Below are positions 1 to 9,996 of a DNA stretch of 64,000 bases, one piece after another. The DNA lies in NCBI RefSeq assembly GCF_014237875.1, contig NZ_JACJVJ010000001.1, positions 360,501 through 424,500 of the forward strand, in the 5' to 3' direction. The position numbers and the translations under genes were made by a program. The notes beneath the pieces were generated by a model. It saw nothing but the letters and a program-made list of their open reading frames with translations. It was not told where the DNA came from and made no database searches. Source of the stretch: Parasphingopyxis marina (GTDB taxonomy: Bacteria > Pseudomonadota > Alphaproteobacteria > Sphingomonadales > Sphingomonadaceae). Each line of letters starts with the position of its first letter. The first letter of the stretch is position 1.

Positions 1-576
1 GAGGCCGACGAGGCGGCGAAGGAAATTTTCGCGGCGAAGAAGAATCTTCGCCTGATGCTGACCGGCGGCTTCGCCGATCCGAAGCGGCCGGGGCTGCAGA
101 TCAAGACGATCGCCGGCGGCGTCCTCATCCAGTCGCGCGACAATGGCTCGATTTCGAAGGACGATCTCCAGGTCGTCACCGAACGTCAGCCGAGCGAGCA
201 GGAACTGGCCGATTGCCTGTTCGCCTGGACGGTGGCCAAGCACGTCAAGTCGAACGCGATCGTTTACGCCAGGGACGGCGCGACCGCGGGCGTCGGCGCC
301 GGGCAGATGAACCGCATGGAATCGGCGCGCATCGCCGCGTGGAAAGCCCGGGATGCCGCCGAGAAGGCCGGCTGGGCGGAATCGCGGACGATCGGCTCGG
401 CCGTCGCGTCGGATGCGTTTTTCCCCTTCGCGGACGGCCTCATGACGGCAGTCGAAGCCGGCGCGACCGCGGTGATCCAGCCCGGCGGCTCGATCCGCGA
501 CGACGAGGTGATCGCTGCGGCCAACGAGGCCGGGCTCGCCATGGTCTTCACCGGCATGCGGCATTTCCGGCACTAG
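1..576 (+). CDS. purH: Bifunctional purine biosynthesis protein PurH, C-terminal part (5' end outside window)
   Basis: The frame is open from base 1, so the gene starts before the window. The visible 191 residues match the AICAR transformylase half of PurH, which formylates AICAR and, with the IMP cyclohydrolase domain, completes IMP synthesis in the cytoplasm. The run [17 protein letters not shown], then IQPGGSIRD and the ending TGMRHFRH, is characteristic of the family C-terminus. The gene converges on a flippase gene, with a strong hairpin between them. The N-terminal cyclohydrolase domain cannot be seen. Confidence 0.95.
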   Translation, partial: EADEAAKEIFAAKKNLRLMLTGGFADPKRPGLQIKTIAGGVLIQSRDNGSISKDDLQVVTERQPSEQELADCLFAWTVAKHVKSNAIVYARDGATAGVGAGQMNRMESARIAAWKARDAAEKAGWAESRTIGSAVASDAFFPFADGLMTAVEAGATAVIQPGGSIRDDEVIAAANEAGLAMVFTGMRHFRH

Positions 577-577
577 C

Positions 578-623
578 TTGTCAGGCCTTCGCTAGCGCTC
601 GACCGCCCGGTCGAGTCTGACAA
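578..623. terminator. Hairpin between convergent genes
   Basis: An outer inverted repeat TTGTCAG/CTGACAA (578-584 and 617-623) encloses a perfect 8-bp stem CTCGACCG/CGGTCGAG (598-605 and 608-615). It sits between the ends of purH and the flippase gene and could stop transcription from both sides. There is no clear T-tract, so the mechanism is uncertain. Confidence 0.5.
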
Positions 624-641
624 ACACATCGCCGCCTGAAA

Positions 642-2114
642 TCAGCTCTTCTTCCCGGCGCCGAGCTTGAAGAGCATCCGGTCTTCCGGGCCGAAGCCGC
701 GATACCAGATGATCAGGCAATAGACCGAGAGCACGACCGGCACGCCGATCACGAGTTCGCTCCATTCGGGGATCAGGGTCGCGAGCCAGCCGAGCAGGGT
801 CGCTGCGGCGGTCGCCCAGACCAGCGCCCAGCGCCACGGGCTGACCGGCGCGCCCAGCAGCCGCGAGAGCAGCCGTGCCTTGGCGATCGAGGCGAGGCCC
901 AGCGCCAGCATCAGCGCGATCGCCGGGCCGGTCGCCTGATAGAGCGGCGGGAGCGCGAACTGGCGCATGATCAGGATGATCGCGACGCTGAGCGCCGCCT
1001 GGATCGCCAGCATGGCGCAGGAAATCATGAGGTTGCGGTGCCGGGCGACGTAGATCAGCGCCGCTTCGGATACCGCGGCGGTCGCCGCCACGACCTCGGC
1101 CGCGAGCAGGAAGGCGAGCACGCCGGTGCCGCCGACGAACGTCGCGCCGACCAGGCCCATCCAGGCCTCGCCCGGAATGCCGAGCGCCAGCGCCACGCCG
1201 GCTTGCGCGGCGATGATCCAGAATCCGGCCTGCCGCACCTGCTTCGCCACCGCCGCCTTGTTGCCGTCGCGCAAATTCTGGGTGATCACCGGGCCGAGAA
1301 TGGGATCGAAGCTGGTCTTCAGTTTTTGCGGCAATGACGCCAGTTGCTGCGCAACATAATAGATGCCGACGATCGCCGGCGAAAAGAACAGGCCGAGGAT
1401 CGCGATGTCGATGCGGCGCGACACCCATTCGATGGCGTCGGCGCCGGCCATCGGCAGGTTGCGCCAGGCGAGCTTCAGGATCCGCACGGGATTGGGCCGC
1501 CATCCGCGCGGCAGGCCATAGCTTCGCAGCAGCGGCCAGAGCGAGGCGATGAGCGCCGCGAGCATCGAAAGCACATAGGCGAGGATCAGCCCGTCGCGCA
1601 GCGAATAGAAGGCGAGCGCGAAGGCGGCGATGCTGATCGTCCAGGGTTCGACGATCGCCCGGGCGCGCACCGTGGAGGCGATATCGTGGCGATAGGCGAG
1701 CGCGGCGAGCGCGATATCCGAGGCCGCGAGCGCGAAGATGGTCAGCGGCAGCAGCCGCTCGAAGCCGACGATCGGGCTGTTGGGGAACATCGCCTGGGGA
1801 AAGGCGAACAGGATCGATGCGGCGATGGCCGAGGCCACGAAACCCGCGACCATCGCGTCCCATACGACATCGACATGCGGCCGCGAGGTCGTCGAAAGCT
1901 GCTCCGCCAGCCCGCGCTTCAGGCCGAGCGTGGCGAGCTGCGCGGAAAATTCGACGACGATCACCGCATAGGCGAACACGCCGAGCGCCTCGGCGCCGTA
2001 CCAGCGGCCGGCGATGAACAGGAACGGGATACGGGCGGCGAGCCGCAGCACGAAACCGAACAGATTGGTTTGCCCGCCCTTGGCGAGCGCGGCGATATCG
2101 GACGATTGGGTCAT
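642..2114 (-). CDS. Oligosaccharide/polysaccharide flippase family membrane protein
   Basis: A 490-residue, very hydrophobic protein with about a dozen predicted membrane segments, of the size and layout of Wzx/MATE-like flippases that move lipid-linked sugars across the inner membrane. The N-terminal part (TNLFGFVLRLAARIPFLFIAGRWYG) fits the polysaccharide biosynthesis family. I chose the ATG at 2114 because it overlaps the stop of the antiporter gene by 4 bp (ATGA), implying translational coupling; the longer open frame upstream runs inside that gene. No glycosyltransferases are adjacent, so the sugar substrate is unknown. Confidence 0.75.
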   Translation of the reverse strand: MTQSSDIAALAKGGQTNLFGFVLRLAARIPFLFIAGRWYGAEALGVFAYAVIVVEFSAQLATLGLKRGLAEQLSTTSRPHVDVVWDAMVAGFVASAIAASILFAFPQAMFPNSPIVGFERLLPLTIFALAASDIALAALAYRHDIASTVRARAIVEPWTISIAAFALAFYSLRDGLILAYVLSMLAALIASLWPLLRSYGLPRGWRPNPVRILKLAWRNLPMAGADAIEWVSRRIDIAILGLFFSPAIVGIYYVAQQLASLPQKLKTSFDPILGPVITQNLRDGNKAAVAKQVRQAGFWIIAAQAGVALALGIPGEAWMGLVGATFVGGTGVLAFLLAAEVVAATAAVSEAALIYVARHRNLMISCAMLAIQAALSVAIILIMRQFALPPLYQATGPAIALMLALGLASIAKARLLSRLLGAPVSPWRWALVWATAAATLLGWLATLIPEWSELVIGVPVVLSVYCLIIWYRGFGPEDRMLFKLGAGKKS

Positions 2115-3376
2115 CGCGCGGCCTTCGTCCGATCCAGCCTTTCCATGGCGGGCGTGACGCTGACGCCATGCAGCAGGATAGAGATGAGGATTACCAGGCC
2201 GATCGTTCCCCACATGCGGCTCGGTTCCTCGAAGCTGCCATGGTTGATGCCGTAGGCGAAATAGAAAACCGAGCCCAGTCCGCGAATGCCGAAAAAGGAG
2301 ATCACGGCGCGTTCCGCCCGGGGGATGGCGCTACCGGCCAGCGAAAGCCAGCCGACCGCCGGCCGTATGAGGAAGATCGCGGCAAGAGCGAAGGCGATAT
2401 CGGCCCAGCCGAGAAGTGCGAACAGGCCGCCGGCGGTCATCATGCCGCCGAACACGACGAGCAGGCCCATCATCAGCAGCCGTTCGGTCTCGTCGGCGAA
2501 GTCGTGCAGTCGGACGTTGAACGCGTCGTCCGGGGCTGCGTGCCGGAGCATGAGCCCCGCGACGAACACGGCCAGAAAACCGTAGCCGTGCAGCATCTCG
2601 GTGCCCGCATAGATGGTCAGCGTGGCGGCCAACGCGACGAAGCCGTCGCCGGATTGCGAGAGCCGCCCGGTCTTGGGCAGCCGGTATATGATCCATCCCA
2701 GCAGGCGCCCGCCCCCCCATCCCAGCGCGCCGCCGATCACGAGTTTGAGGATGAGGGCGTCGAGCACCCATTCGCCCACCGCCGCGACCGTGGCGCCGCT
2801 TGCCGCCAGCGCGATCGCCAGGTGCACGAAGGGAAAGGCGAGGGCATCGTTGAGTCCGGCCTCCGAGGTCAGCGCGAACCGCGCCTCGTCATCCTGCGGG
2901 CTGTCGGGCTTTTCGATCTGGATGTCGGCGGCAAGCACGGGGTCGGTCGGCGCGAGCGCGGCGCCGAGCAGCAGCGCGGTCGCCGCGCCCACGCCGAACA
3001 GCAAATGCGCCGTCACGGCCAGCGCGACGATGGTCAGCGGCATGGCGATGCCGAGCAACCGCGCCGGTATCGCCCAGCTTCGCCAGTTCAGGGCGCGGTC
3101 GATCTTGAGGCCGGCGCCCATCAGCGAAATGATGACGATGAACTCCGCCGCCTTCTCGACCAGGATCGGCTGTTCGAGGGGATGGAGCGCATAAGGGGCG
3201 AACCGGTCGAACGAATAGATGCCCATGCCGATACCGACGCAGATGATCGGCAACGACAAGGGCAGGTGCCGGACGATCAGCGGCAGCCAGGCGACGAGGA
3301 AAATGAGCAGCCCGACGCCCATCAGAAAAGGAATGTAGAGCTGCTGGAAATCCTCTGACAGCGTGAAGAGCGTCAA
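2111..3376 (-). CDS. Cation:proton antiporter (CPA1/NhaP type)
   Basis: 421 residues with about 12 hydrophobic segments, typical of sodium/proton exchangers in the inner membrane. The region GAALAPTDPVLAADIQ (about residues 140-155) is the conserved CPA1 ion-binding segment with its Asp, and SEAGLNDALAFPFV follows as expected. The gene overlaps polA upstream and the flippase downstream by 4 bp each, so three genes read leftward as one unit. The exchanged ion (Na+ or K+) cannot be told from sequence. Confidence 0.85.
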   Translation of the reverse strand: MTLFTLSEDFQQLYIPFLMGVGLLIFLVAWLPLIVRHLPLSLPIICVGIGMGIYSFDRFAPYALHPLEQPILVEKAAEFIVIISLMGAGLKIDRALNWRSWAIPARLLGIAMPLTIVALAVTAHLLFGVGAATALLLGAALAPTDPVLAADIQIEKPDSPQDDEARFALTSEAGLNDALAFPFVHLAIALAASGATVAAVGEWVLDALILKLVIGGALGWGGGRLLGWIIYRLPKTGRLSQSGDGFVALAATLTIYAGTEMLHGYGFLAVFVAGLMLRHAAPDDAFNVRLHDFADETERLLMMGLLVVFGGMMTAGGLFALLGWADIAFALAAIFLIRPAVGWLSLAGSAIPRAERAVISFFGIRGLGSVFYFAYGINHGSFEEPSRMWGTIGLVILISILLHGVSVTPAMERLDRTKAAR

Positions 3377-6138
3377 TGCGCCGCGCCCCAGCTTGGCCCC
3401 GTTCCGATATCGACGCCCAGCGGCACGCTGATCTTCACCAGCGGCTCGGCGGCTGACGCCATGACGTCACGAATCACGGAAGTGGCTGATTCTACGTCCT
3501 TTTCCGGAAGTTCGAAGACGAGTTCGTCATGCACCTGGAGCAGCATCTTCACGCTGCCAAGCCCGGCCTTGTCGAGCGCCGGGCCCATCCGCGCCATCGC
3601 CCGCTTGATGATGTCCGCGCTCGTGCCCTGGATCGGCGCGTTGATCGCAGCGCGTTCGCTGCCCTGGCGCTCATGCTGCGTCTTGCTTTTCAGGCGCGGG
3701 AAATGCGTCTTCCGCCCGAACAGGGTTTCGGTGAAGCCGGTTTCGCGCGCCATGGTCAGCGTGTCGGTGATATAGCGGCTGATCCCGGGGAAACGCTCGA
3801 AATAGCGGTCGATAATCTCCTGCGCTTCGTCCGGCGATATTTCGAGCCGTCCGGCGAGCCCCCAGCGCGAAATGCCGTAGAGAATCGCGAAATTGACGGT
3901 TTTCGCCCGGCCGCGCGTTTCGCGGTTGACCGCGCCGAACAGTTCCTCGGCGGTGCGGTTGTGAATGTCCTCGCCGGCTTCGAACGCCGTCTTCAATTGC
4001 GGCACGTCCGCCATATGCGCGGCGAGGCGCAGCTCGATCTGGCTGTAATCCGCGGCAAGGATCACATTGCCGGGCTCGGCGACGAAGGCGTGGCGGATCT
4101 GGCGGCCGATCTCGGTGCGGATCGGGATATTCTGGAGATTGGGTTCGGTCGAGGCGAGCCGGCCGGTCTGCGCGCCGGTCAGGCTGTAGCTGGTATGGAC
4201 GCGGCCGGTCTTCGGGTTGATCTGCGCCTGCAGCGCGTCGGTATAGGTGGATTTCAGCTTCGAAAGCTGGCGCCAGTCGAGAATCTTCTGCGCGATCGGT
4301 TCGCCGTCGCGCGCCAGCCGCTCCATCTCGTTGACATCGGTGGACCAGACGCCGGACTTGCCCTTGCGCCCGCCCTTCAGGCCCATCTTGTCGAACAGGA
4401 TCTCGCCCAGCTGCTTGGGGCTGCCGATCGTGAACTTCTCGCCGGCGATATCGTGGATCTCGCCCTCGGTGACGTCCATCTGCTCGGCGAATTCGGCCGA
4501 AAGCCGGGCCAGCTCCTCGCGGTCGACCTTGATGCCCGCGCATTCCATGCCCGCGATCACCGGCACCAGCGGCCGGTCGACAAGCTCATAGACCCGCGTC
4601 ACCCGGTCCGCCGACAGCCGCGGCTTCAGCCGTTTCCACAGGCGCAGGGTAACGTCGGCATCCTCGCCCGCATATTCGGTCGCCCGGTCCAGCGGCACTT
4701 CGGAAAATTCGATCTTCTTCTTGCCGGTGCCGACCATGTCCTTGAACTTCAGGCATGTGTGGCCGAGGAACAGTTCGGCGATCTCGTCCATGCCATGGCC
4801 GTGCAGCCCGGCCTCGAGGTCGAAGCTCATGACGATCGTGTCGTCGAGCGGCGCGATGCGGATATCGTGCTGGGCGAGCACGCCGATATCATATTTGAGA
4901 TTCTGGCCGATTTTGAGGACCGCCGGGTCTTCGAAGAGCGCCTTCAGCTTGGCGAGCGCGGTATCGAGCGGAACCTGGTCGGGATTTTCGCCGAGCAGGT
5001 CGCCGCCGCCATGGCCGAGCGGAATATAGCAGGCCTTGCCCGGCGCCGTCGCCAGGCTGACGCCGACCAGCCGCGCGGTCACCGATTCGAGGCTGTCGGT
5101 TTCGGTGTCGACGGCGACATAGCCGCTATGCCGGGCGTCCGCGATCCAGCGGTCGAGCGCGGCTTCGTCGGTCACGGTTTCATAGGCGCTGCGATCGACC
5201 GGCGGTTCGTCCCCGGTTTCGGCGCCGTCGGCTTCCACCGAATGCTGGGCCCTTTCGGGGGCGGCGTCGGCCGCGCCGAGCCGGGTCAGCAGCGATTTGA
5301 AGCCGTGATGCTGGAGAAAGGCCTTGAGCGGATCTTCGGGGATGCCCTTGAGCGCGAAATCCTCGAGCGGTTCGGGAAGCTCGCAATCTTCCTTCAAGGT
5401 GACGAGGATGCGCGAGAGCCGGGCATTCTCGGCATGCTCGATCAGATTGTCGCGCATCTTGGATTTCTTCATCTCGGGTGCGGCGGCGAGCACGGCTTCG
5501 ACATCGCCATATTCGATGATCAGCTTGGACGCGGTTTTCGGCCCGATGCCCGGCACGCCGGGAATATTGTCCGAACTGTCGCCCATCAGCGCCAGCACAT
5601 CGCCGAGCTTGTCCGGCTCGACGCCGAATTTCTCGAGCACATGCTCGCGGCCGAGCTTGCGGTCGTTCATCGTGTCGTAGAGATCGAGCCCCGGTTCTAT
5701 GAGCTGCATCAGATCCTTGTCGGAACTGACGATGGTGACCTTCCAGCCCTCTTTCAGCGCTTCCTTGGCATAGGTGGCGATGATGTCGTCGGCCTCGACG
5801 CCATCCTCTTCGAGGCAGGGCAAGGAAAAGGCGCGGGTCGCATCCCGGATCATCGGGAATTGCGGGACGAGATCCTCGGGCGGCGGCGGCCGGTGCGCCT
5901 TGTACTGGTCGTAAAGATCGTTGCGGAAGGTGTGCGATCCCGCGTCGAGGATCACCGCCATGTGCGTCGGCCCGTCCTCGGCGTTGAGCTGGTCGACAAG
6001 CTTCCAGAGCATCGTCGTATAGCCATAGACCGCGCCGACCGGTTCGCCATGCTGGTTGGTCAGCGGCGGCAGCCGGTGATAGGCGCGGAAAATATAGCTC
6101 GACCCGTCGACGAGATAGAGATGCTTCTCTTCAGACAC
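3373..6138 (-). CDS. polA: DNA polymerase I
   Basis: A full-length 921-residue Pol I. The N-terminal third is the 5'-3' exonuclease (LYLVDGSSYIFRAYH; GDSSDNIPGVPGIGPKTA). A middle 3'-5' exonuclease domain keeps the DTETDS motif near residue 345, so proofreading is probably intact. The polymerase domain has motif A (AADYSQIELRLAAHM) and motif C (LQVHDELVFELP) near the C-terminus. It fills gaps in repair and removes Okazaki primers. It is the first gene of the leftward group with the antiporter and flippase, overlapping the antiporter start by 4 bp. Confidence 0.98.
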   Translation of the reverse strand: MSEEKHLYLVDGSSYIFRAYHRLPPLTNQHGEPVGAVYGYTTMLWKLVDQLNAEDGPTHMAVILDAGSHTFRNDLYDQYKAHRPPPPEDLVPQFPMIRDATRAFSLPCLEEDGVEADDIIATYAKEALKEGWKVTIVSSDKDLMQLIEPGLDLYDTMNDRKLGREHVLEKFGVEPDKLGDVLALMGDSSDNIPGVPGIGPKTASKLIIEYGDVEAVLAAAPEMKKSKMRDNLIEHAENARLSRILVTLKEDCELPEPLEDFALKGIPEDPLKAFLQHHGFKSLLTRLGAADAAPERAQHSVEADGAETGDEPPVDRSAYETVTDEAALDRWIADARHSGYVAVDTETDSLESVTARLVGVSLATAPGKACYIPLGHGGGDLLGENPDQVPLDTALAKLKALFEDPAVLKIGQNLKYDIGVLAQHDIRIAPLDDTIVMSFDLEAGLHGHGMDEIAELFLGHTCLKFKDMVGTGKKKIEFSEVPLDRATEYAGEDADVTLRLWKRLKPRLSADRVTRVYELVDRPLVPVIAGMECAGIKVDREELARLSAEFAEQMDVTEGEIHDIAGEKFTIGSPKQLGEILFDKMGLKGGRKGKSGVWSTDVNEMERLARDGEPIAQKILDWRQLSKLKSTYTDALQAQINPKTGRVHTSYSLTGAQTGRLASTEPNLQNIPIRTEIGRQIRHAFVAEPGNVILAADYSQIELRLAAHMADVPQLKTAFEAGEDIHNRTAEELFGAVNRETRGRAKTVNFAILYGISRWGLAGRLEISPDEAQEIIDRYFERFPGISRYITDTLTMARETGFTETLFGRKTHFPRLKSKTQHERQGSERAAINAPIQGTSADIIKRAMARMGPALDKAGLGSVKMLLQVHDELVFELPEKDVESATSVIRDVMASAAEPLVKISVPLGVDIGTGPSWGAAH

Positions 6139-6178
6139 CGAGCGGCTCTAGCCGATGGGGCGCGCCGGGCAAAGACTT

Positions 6179-7771
6179 TCAGGGCGCGAGAACCGTGTCC
6201 TCGGCGGCGGGGAGCGTGTCGGGAAAGTCGGTCGTGAAATGCAGGCCGCGGCTCTCGTGCCGGGAAAGCGCGGATTCGACGATCAGCGCGGCGACTTCGA
6301 TCAGGTTGCGCAATTCGATCAGATCGGGCGTGACGCGGAAATTGCCGTAATATTCGTCGACTTCGCTGCGCAGCAATTCCACACGGTGCTGGGCGCGCTG
6401 CAGGCGTTTCGTGGTCCGGACGATGCCGACATAATCCCACATGAAGCGGCGGATTTCGCGCCAGTTATGCTGCACCACGACTTCCTCGTCGGAATCGGTG
6501 ACGCGGCTTTCGTCCCAGGGCTGCACCTCGGGCGGCGCGGGCAGTTCGTCCCAGTGCGCGGCGATATGGCGGGCCGCCGCCTCGCCGAACACGAAACATT
6601 CGAGCAGCGAGTTGGAGGCGAGGCGATTGGCGCCGTGGAGCCCCGATTCGCTGACCTCGCCCGCGGCATAGAGGCCCGGCAGGTCGGTCCGCCCGTCGAG
6701 ATCGATCAGCACGCCGCCGCAGGTATAATGTTGCGCGGGGACGACCGGGATCGGCCCCTTGGTCATGTCGATACCGAGCCCGAGCAGCTTTTCATGGATG
6801 TTCGGGAAATGCTCCTTCACGAATTCCGGCTCGCGGTGCGAGATATCGAGATGGACGTAATCGAGGCCCAGCCGCTTGATCTCATGGTCGATGGCGCGGG
6901 CGACGACGTCGCGCGGCGCGAGCTCGGCGCGCTCGTCGAAATCGGGCATGAAGCGATAGCCGGGATCGGGCGCGTCGCCGGGCAGTTTCAGCTGCCCGCC
7001 CTCGCCGCGCACGGCCTCGGTGATGAGGAAGTTCTTGACCTCCAGATTATAGAGGCAGGTCGGGTGGAACTGCATGAATTCCATGTTCGATACGCGGCAG
7101 CCGGCGCGCCAGGCCATGGCGATGCCGTCTCCGGTGGCGCCGCGCGGCGCGGTGCTGAACAGATAGGTGCGGCCCGCCCCGCCGGTGGCGAGGATCGTCG
7201 CGCGCGCGGTATGCGCCTCGACATGGCCGGTCGCCTTGTTGAAGGCATAGGCGCCCCAGACATGGTCTTCGCCCCTGGGGCTCGCGACGTGACGGTCGAT
7301 GATCAGGTCGATCGCCACCATGTCCGGAACGAGCGTGATGTTGGGATTGGCCTCGGCCGCGCGCTCCAGCGCCTCCTGCACGGCCCAGCCGGTGGCGTCG
7401 TCGACATGGACGATACGGCGGTGCGAATGCCCGCCTTCGCGCGTCAGATGCAGGTCGCCGTCATCTTCATGGGTGAAGGGAACGCCGAGCCGGATCAGCC
7501 GGCCGATCGCCTCGGGCGCGTTTTCGACCACGAACTCGACCGTCTCCCTGCGGTTGAGCCCGGCGCCCGCGACCATCGTGTCCTCGATATGGCTGTCGAA
7601 CGTATCGCCGGGTTCCAGCACCGCCGCGATCCCGCCCTGCGCCCAGGCCGTCGACCCGCCCGAGAGCGCGCCCTTGGCCATGACGAGAACCTTGTGCGTT
7701 TCCGCCAGCGTGATCGCCGCCGTCAGTCCTGCCGCGCCCGAGCCGATGATCAGGACGTCGTGGTCGTTCAC
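6179..7771 (-). CDS. nadB: L-aspartate oxidase
   Basis: A 530-residue flavoenzyme that oxidises L-aspartate to iminoaspartate, the first step of de novo NAD synthesis. The N-terminal FAD motif is DVLIIGSGAAGLTAAI; later GGSTAWAQGGIAAV, EFMQFHPT, and the CGGVLIDLDGRTDLPGLYA region fit the fumarate reductase/aspartate oxidase family. I chose the GTG at 7771 because the flavin motif starts six residues later and the codon overlaps the lipoprotein stop by 4 bp (GTGA). The open frame upstream of it lies inside the lipoprotein gene. nadA and nadC are not in the window. Confidence 0.95.
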   Translation of the reverse strand: MNDHDVLIIGSGAAGLTAAITLAETHKVLVMAKGALSGGSTAWAQGGIAAVLEPGDTFDSHIEDTMVAGAGLNRRETVEFVVENAPEAIGRLIRLGVPFTHEDDGDLHLTREGGHSHRRIVHVDDATGWAVQEALERAAEANPNITLVPDMVAIDLIIDRHVASPRGEDHVWGAYAFNKATGHVEAHTARATILATGGAGRTYLFSTAPRGATGDGIAMAWRAGCRVSNMEFMQFHPTCLYNLEVKNFLITEAVRGEGGQLKLPGDAPDPGYRFMPDFDERAELAPRDVVARAIDHEIKRLGLDYVHLDISHREPEFVKEHFPNIHEKLLGLGIDMTKGPIPVVPAQHYTCGGVLIDLDGRTDLPGLYAAGEVSESGLHGANRLASNSLLECFVFGEAAARHIAAHWDELPAPPEVQPWDESRVTDSDEEVVVQHNWREIRRFMWDYVGIVRTTKRLQRAQHRVELLRSEVDEYYGNFRVTPDLIELRNLIEVAALIVESALSRHESRGLHFTTDFPDTLPAAEDTVLAP

Positions 7772-8385
7772 CCGCTGCCCTCGAAATCGCAGCTGAAGCT
7801 TGCCCGGTCGGCATCGCCATAGGCTTCGTGCAGGCTGTAGACGGGGACGTAGTCCTGTTCGGCATTGTAAGGCCCTTCGACGCTTTCGCCGGCCCGCACC
7901 GGGAAGCCGGCCGCCCGAAGCGCGGGCGCGGCCTCTGCGGGCGGCACGTCGAAAACGATGCTCAGATCCCAATTATATCCGACATGCCAGGAGGCGATTT
8001 CGCCGACCGGCAGGCCCAGCCATGTGCCCTGGACCGGAATGCGCAACAAGGTGCTGCCGTCGTCGAGCCGCTCCGCCGCTGCTTCGCCAAAGGCCGGGCG
8101 ATAGGCGTCGGGGATGACGATTTCGCCGGTGCGCGCTTCGGCGAGGGGATCGTCCGACCGGGCCCACAGGCTCTGATCGAGGGCGTCCAGCGCGGCGGCG
8201 CGGACGCAATTGGCCGGATCGCTATAGGCGAACAGATCGTCGAGCGCCGGTGCCGCAGGCGATGCGTCGCCGGTATTGGCCGCCGGTGCCGTGTCGCCGG
8301 CCCCGTCGCCGGTATCGGCGGACGTGCCGCTGCCGCAGGCGGCGACGAGCAGAAAAGCGGATGTCAGAAGAACGGCCCGTTTCAT
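7768..8385 (-). CDS. Predicted lipoprotein of unknown function
   Basis: A 205-residue protein with a lipoprotein signal peptide: MKRAV, a hydrophobic stretch, and lipobox VAAC with Cys17. A low-complexity Ala/Thr/Asp linker follows, then a globular part (DPANCVRAAALDALDQSLWAR...) that I do not recognise. It probably sits on the outer membrane facing the periplasm. It is translationally coupled to the ABC ATPase gene upstream and nadB downstream (4-bp overlaps). That coupling with an ABC ATPase may hint at a transport role, but no permease is present here. Confidence 0.7.
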   Translation of the reverse strand: MKRAVLLTSAFLLVAACGSGTSADTGDGAGDTAPAANTGDASPAAPALDDLFAYSDPANCVRAAALDALDQSLWARSDDPLAEARTGEIVIPDAYRPAFGEAAAERLDDGSTLLRIPVQGTWLGLPVGEIASWHVGYNWDLSIVFDVPPAEAAPALRAAGFPVRAGESVEGPYNAEQDYVPVYSLHEAYGDADRASFSCDFEGSG

Positions 8386-9308
8386 GCGCTTGCCTTTTCG
8401 CGGGTCAGGTTCAGGAACACGTCCTCGAGATCGGCCTCGCGCGTCGTCACGTCGATGATCGTGTGGCCCGCCTCGCCGAGCGCGGTGAGCACCTCGCCGG
8501 CATTCACCTTGTCCTTGCGATAGGTGATCGTCATCGTGTTGCGATCGACCTTCTCGACCTTCTCGAAACAGCTCTGGGCGGGCAGCGTTTCGATATCCTT
8601 TTCGACGGTGACGACCACCGCCTTTTCCTGCGCCATGTTGACGAGCTCGCGGGTCGGCTGGTCGGCGATCACCTTGCCATGGTTGATGATCGCGATTCGG
8701 TCGCAAAGCTCCTCGGCTTCTTCCAGATAGTGCGTCGTCAGCACGACCGTGATTCCCGAGGCGTGCAGCTCGCGCACATATTCCCACAGCTGCTGGCGCA
8801 GATCGATATCGACGCCCGCGGTCGGCTCGTCGAGGACCAGCACCGGCGGCGAGTGGACCATCGCCTTGGCGACCATCAGCCGCCTTTTCATGCCGCCCGA
8901 AAGCGTCCGCGAATAGGCCCGGGCCTTGTCCTCCAGATGCACGGCGCGCAGCAGCTCCATCGTCCGCCGCTTCGCCCTGGGCACCGCGTACATGCCGGCC
9001 TGGATGTCGAGCGTCTCGGCGGGCGTGAAGAAGGGATCGAAGGTGATTTCCTGGTTGACGATGCCGATCGAGGCCTTGGCGTTGCGAGGATTCTCGTCGA
9101 TGTCGAACCCCCAGACCGAGGCCTTGCCCTCGGTCTTGTTGACCAGCCCGCCCAGGATATTGATCAGCGTCGATTTGCCCGCGCCGTTGGGGCCGAGCAG
9201 CCCGTAGATCGCGCCGCGCGGTACGGTGAGGTCGACGGTATCGAGGGCCTTGAAGCCGCCTTGATATATCTTGGTGACGGCTTCGATCTTGATGGCAGCT
9301 TCGCTCAT
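8382..9308 (-). CDS. ABC transporter ATP-binding protein
   Basis: 308 residues. Walker A GPNGAGKSTLINIL, signature LSGGMKRRLMVAKAM and Walker B PVLVLDEPTAGVD are all intact. The long C-terminal extension after the ATPase core resembles drug/polysaccharide ABC-2 export ATPases (DrrA-like), which pair with a separate permease. No ABC-2 permease lies next to it. Start ATG at 9308 (MSEAAIKIEAV) is preferred to an ATG 12 codons upstream, since the ATPase homology begins right after it. Confidence 0.88.
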   Translation of the reverse strand: MSEAAIKIEAVTKIYQGGFKALDTVDLTVPRGAIYGLLGPNGAGKSTLINILGGLVNKTEGKASVWGFDIDENPRNAKASIGIVNQEITFDPFFTPAETLDIQAGMYAVPRAKRRTMELLRAVHLEDKARAYSRTLSGGMKRRLMVAKAMVHSPPVLVLDEPTAGVDIDLRQQLWEYVRELHASGITVVLTTHYLEEAEELCDRIAIINHGKVIADQPTRELVNMAQEKAVVVTVEKDIETLPAQSCFEKVEKVDRNTMTITYRKDKVNAGEVLTALGEAGHTIIDVTTREADLEDVFLNLTREKASA

Positions 9309-9435
9309 GGGGTGTGCGCATAGCGCGTTGCGGGAACTTCGCAAAGCGGCGCCGCGCCAGTTTTTCCTTGGGGTTCGTTAATCATGAGTTTCAGGACTTT
9401 ATTTGCCCTGGCCGTGCCATACGGCTTTTGTGGGA

Positions 9436-9954
9436 ATGGGCATTATCTTGTCGCGCCGTGGCGCGTGGATTTCTTGTGCAGCATTGGCATTGCTGGCCGC
9501 CGCGCCCGCGCGGGCCGGTGACGGCGCCAGCACGGGCCGCGCGGAAATTTCGAGCGGGCTGACGGTCGTCCGGATCGCCGATCTGGATTTCGGCACGATC
9601 ATCCCGAGCGGCGCCAACGGGCGCGTGACGATCAACCGCAACACCGGGGCCTGCGCCGCGCAGGCCGGGGCCACCCTGATCGGTTCCGATTGCCGCCGCG
9701 CCGAGTTTCTCGTCACCGGCGCGCCCTCCGCTTCGGTCAGCGTCGGTATCGATCCGGCGCCGATCACGCTGACGCGCATCGGCGGCGGCGCGACGATGGA
9801 GATGGATCAGCTGCGCGTGAATGCGGGCCCCAACAAATCGATCGGGGCGGCCGGAACGCTCACCTTTTACGCCGGCGGACGGCTGCAGGTCGGCGCCGGC
9901 CAGATGCCCGGCGTCTACGAAGCGACCTTCGCGGTTTCCGTCGACTATCAATAG
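9436..9954 (+). CDS. DUF4402 domain protein, secreted
   Basis: About 172 residues with a signal peptide (basic start, hydrophobic core, cleavage near ARAG). The mature part is a small beta-rich domain with the DUF4402 hallmarks LDFGTIIPSG and, near the end, AGGRLQVGAGQMPGVYEATFAVSVDY. DUF4402 proteins are surface or pilus-like subunits in many sphingomonads, but no chaperone or usher is adjacent. ATG at 9436 (MGIILSRRG) is preferred; an in-frame ATG at 9403 would lengthen the signal region. A paralogue faces it at 9997-10503. Confidence 0.8.
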   Translation: MGIILSRRGAWISCAALALLAAAPARAGDGASTGRAEISSGLTVVRIADLDFGTIIPSGANGRVTINRNTGACAAQAGATLIGSDCRRAEFLVTGAPSASVSVGIDPAPITLTRIGGGATMEMDQLRVNAGPNKSIGAAGTLTFYAGGRLQVGAGQMPGVYEATFAVSVDYQ

Positions 9955-9996
9955 CAGGGGCGGGCGCGCCATCGCGGCGCACGCGCGGCAATCGTC

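Noticed and set aside
3529-6237. Long open frame opposite polA
   Set aside because: It is an antisense by-product of high GC codon use; polA on the other strand has all family motifs, and the opposite frame has none.
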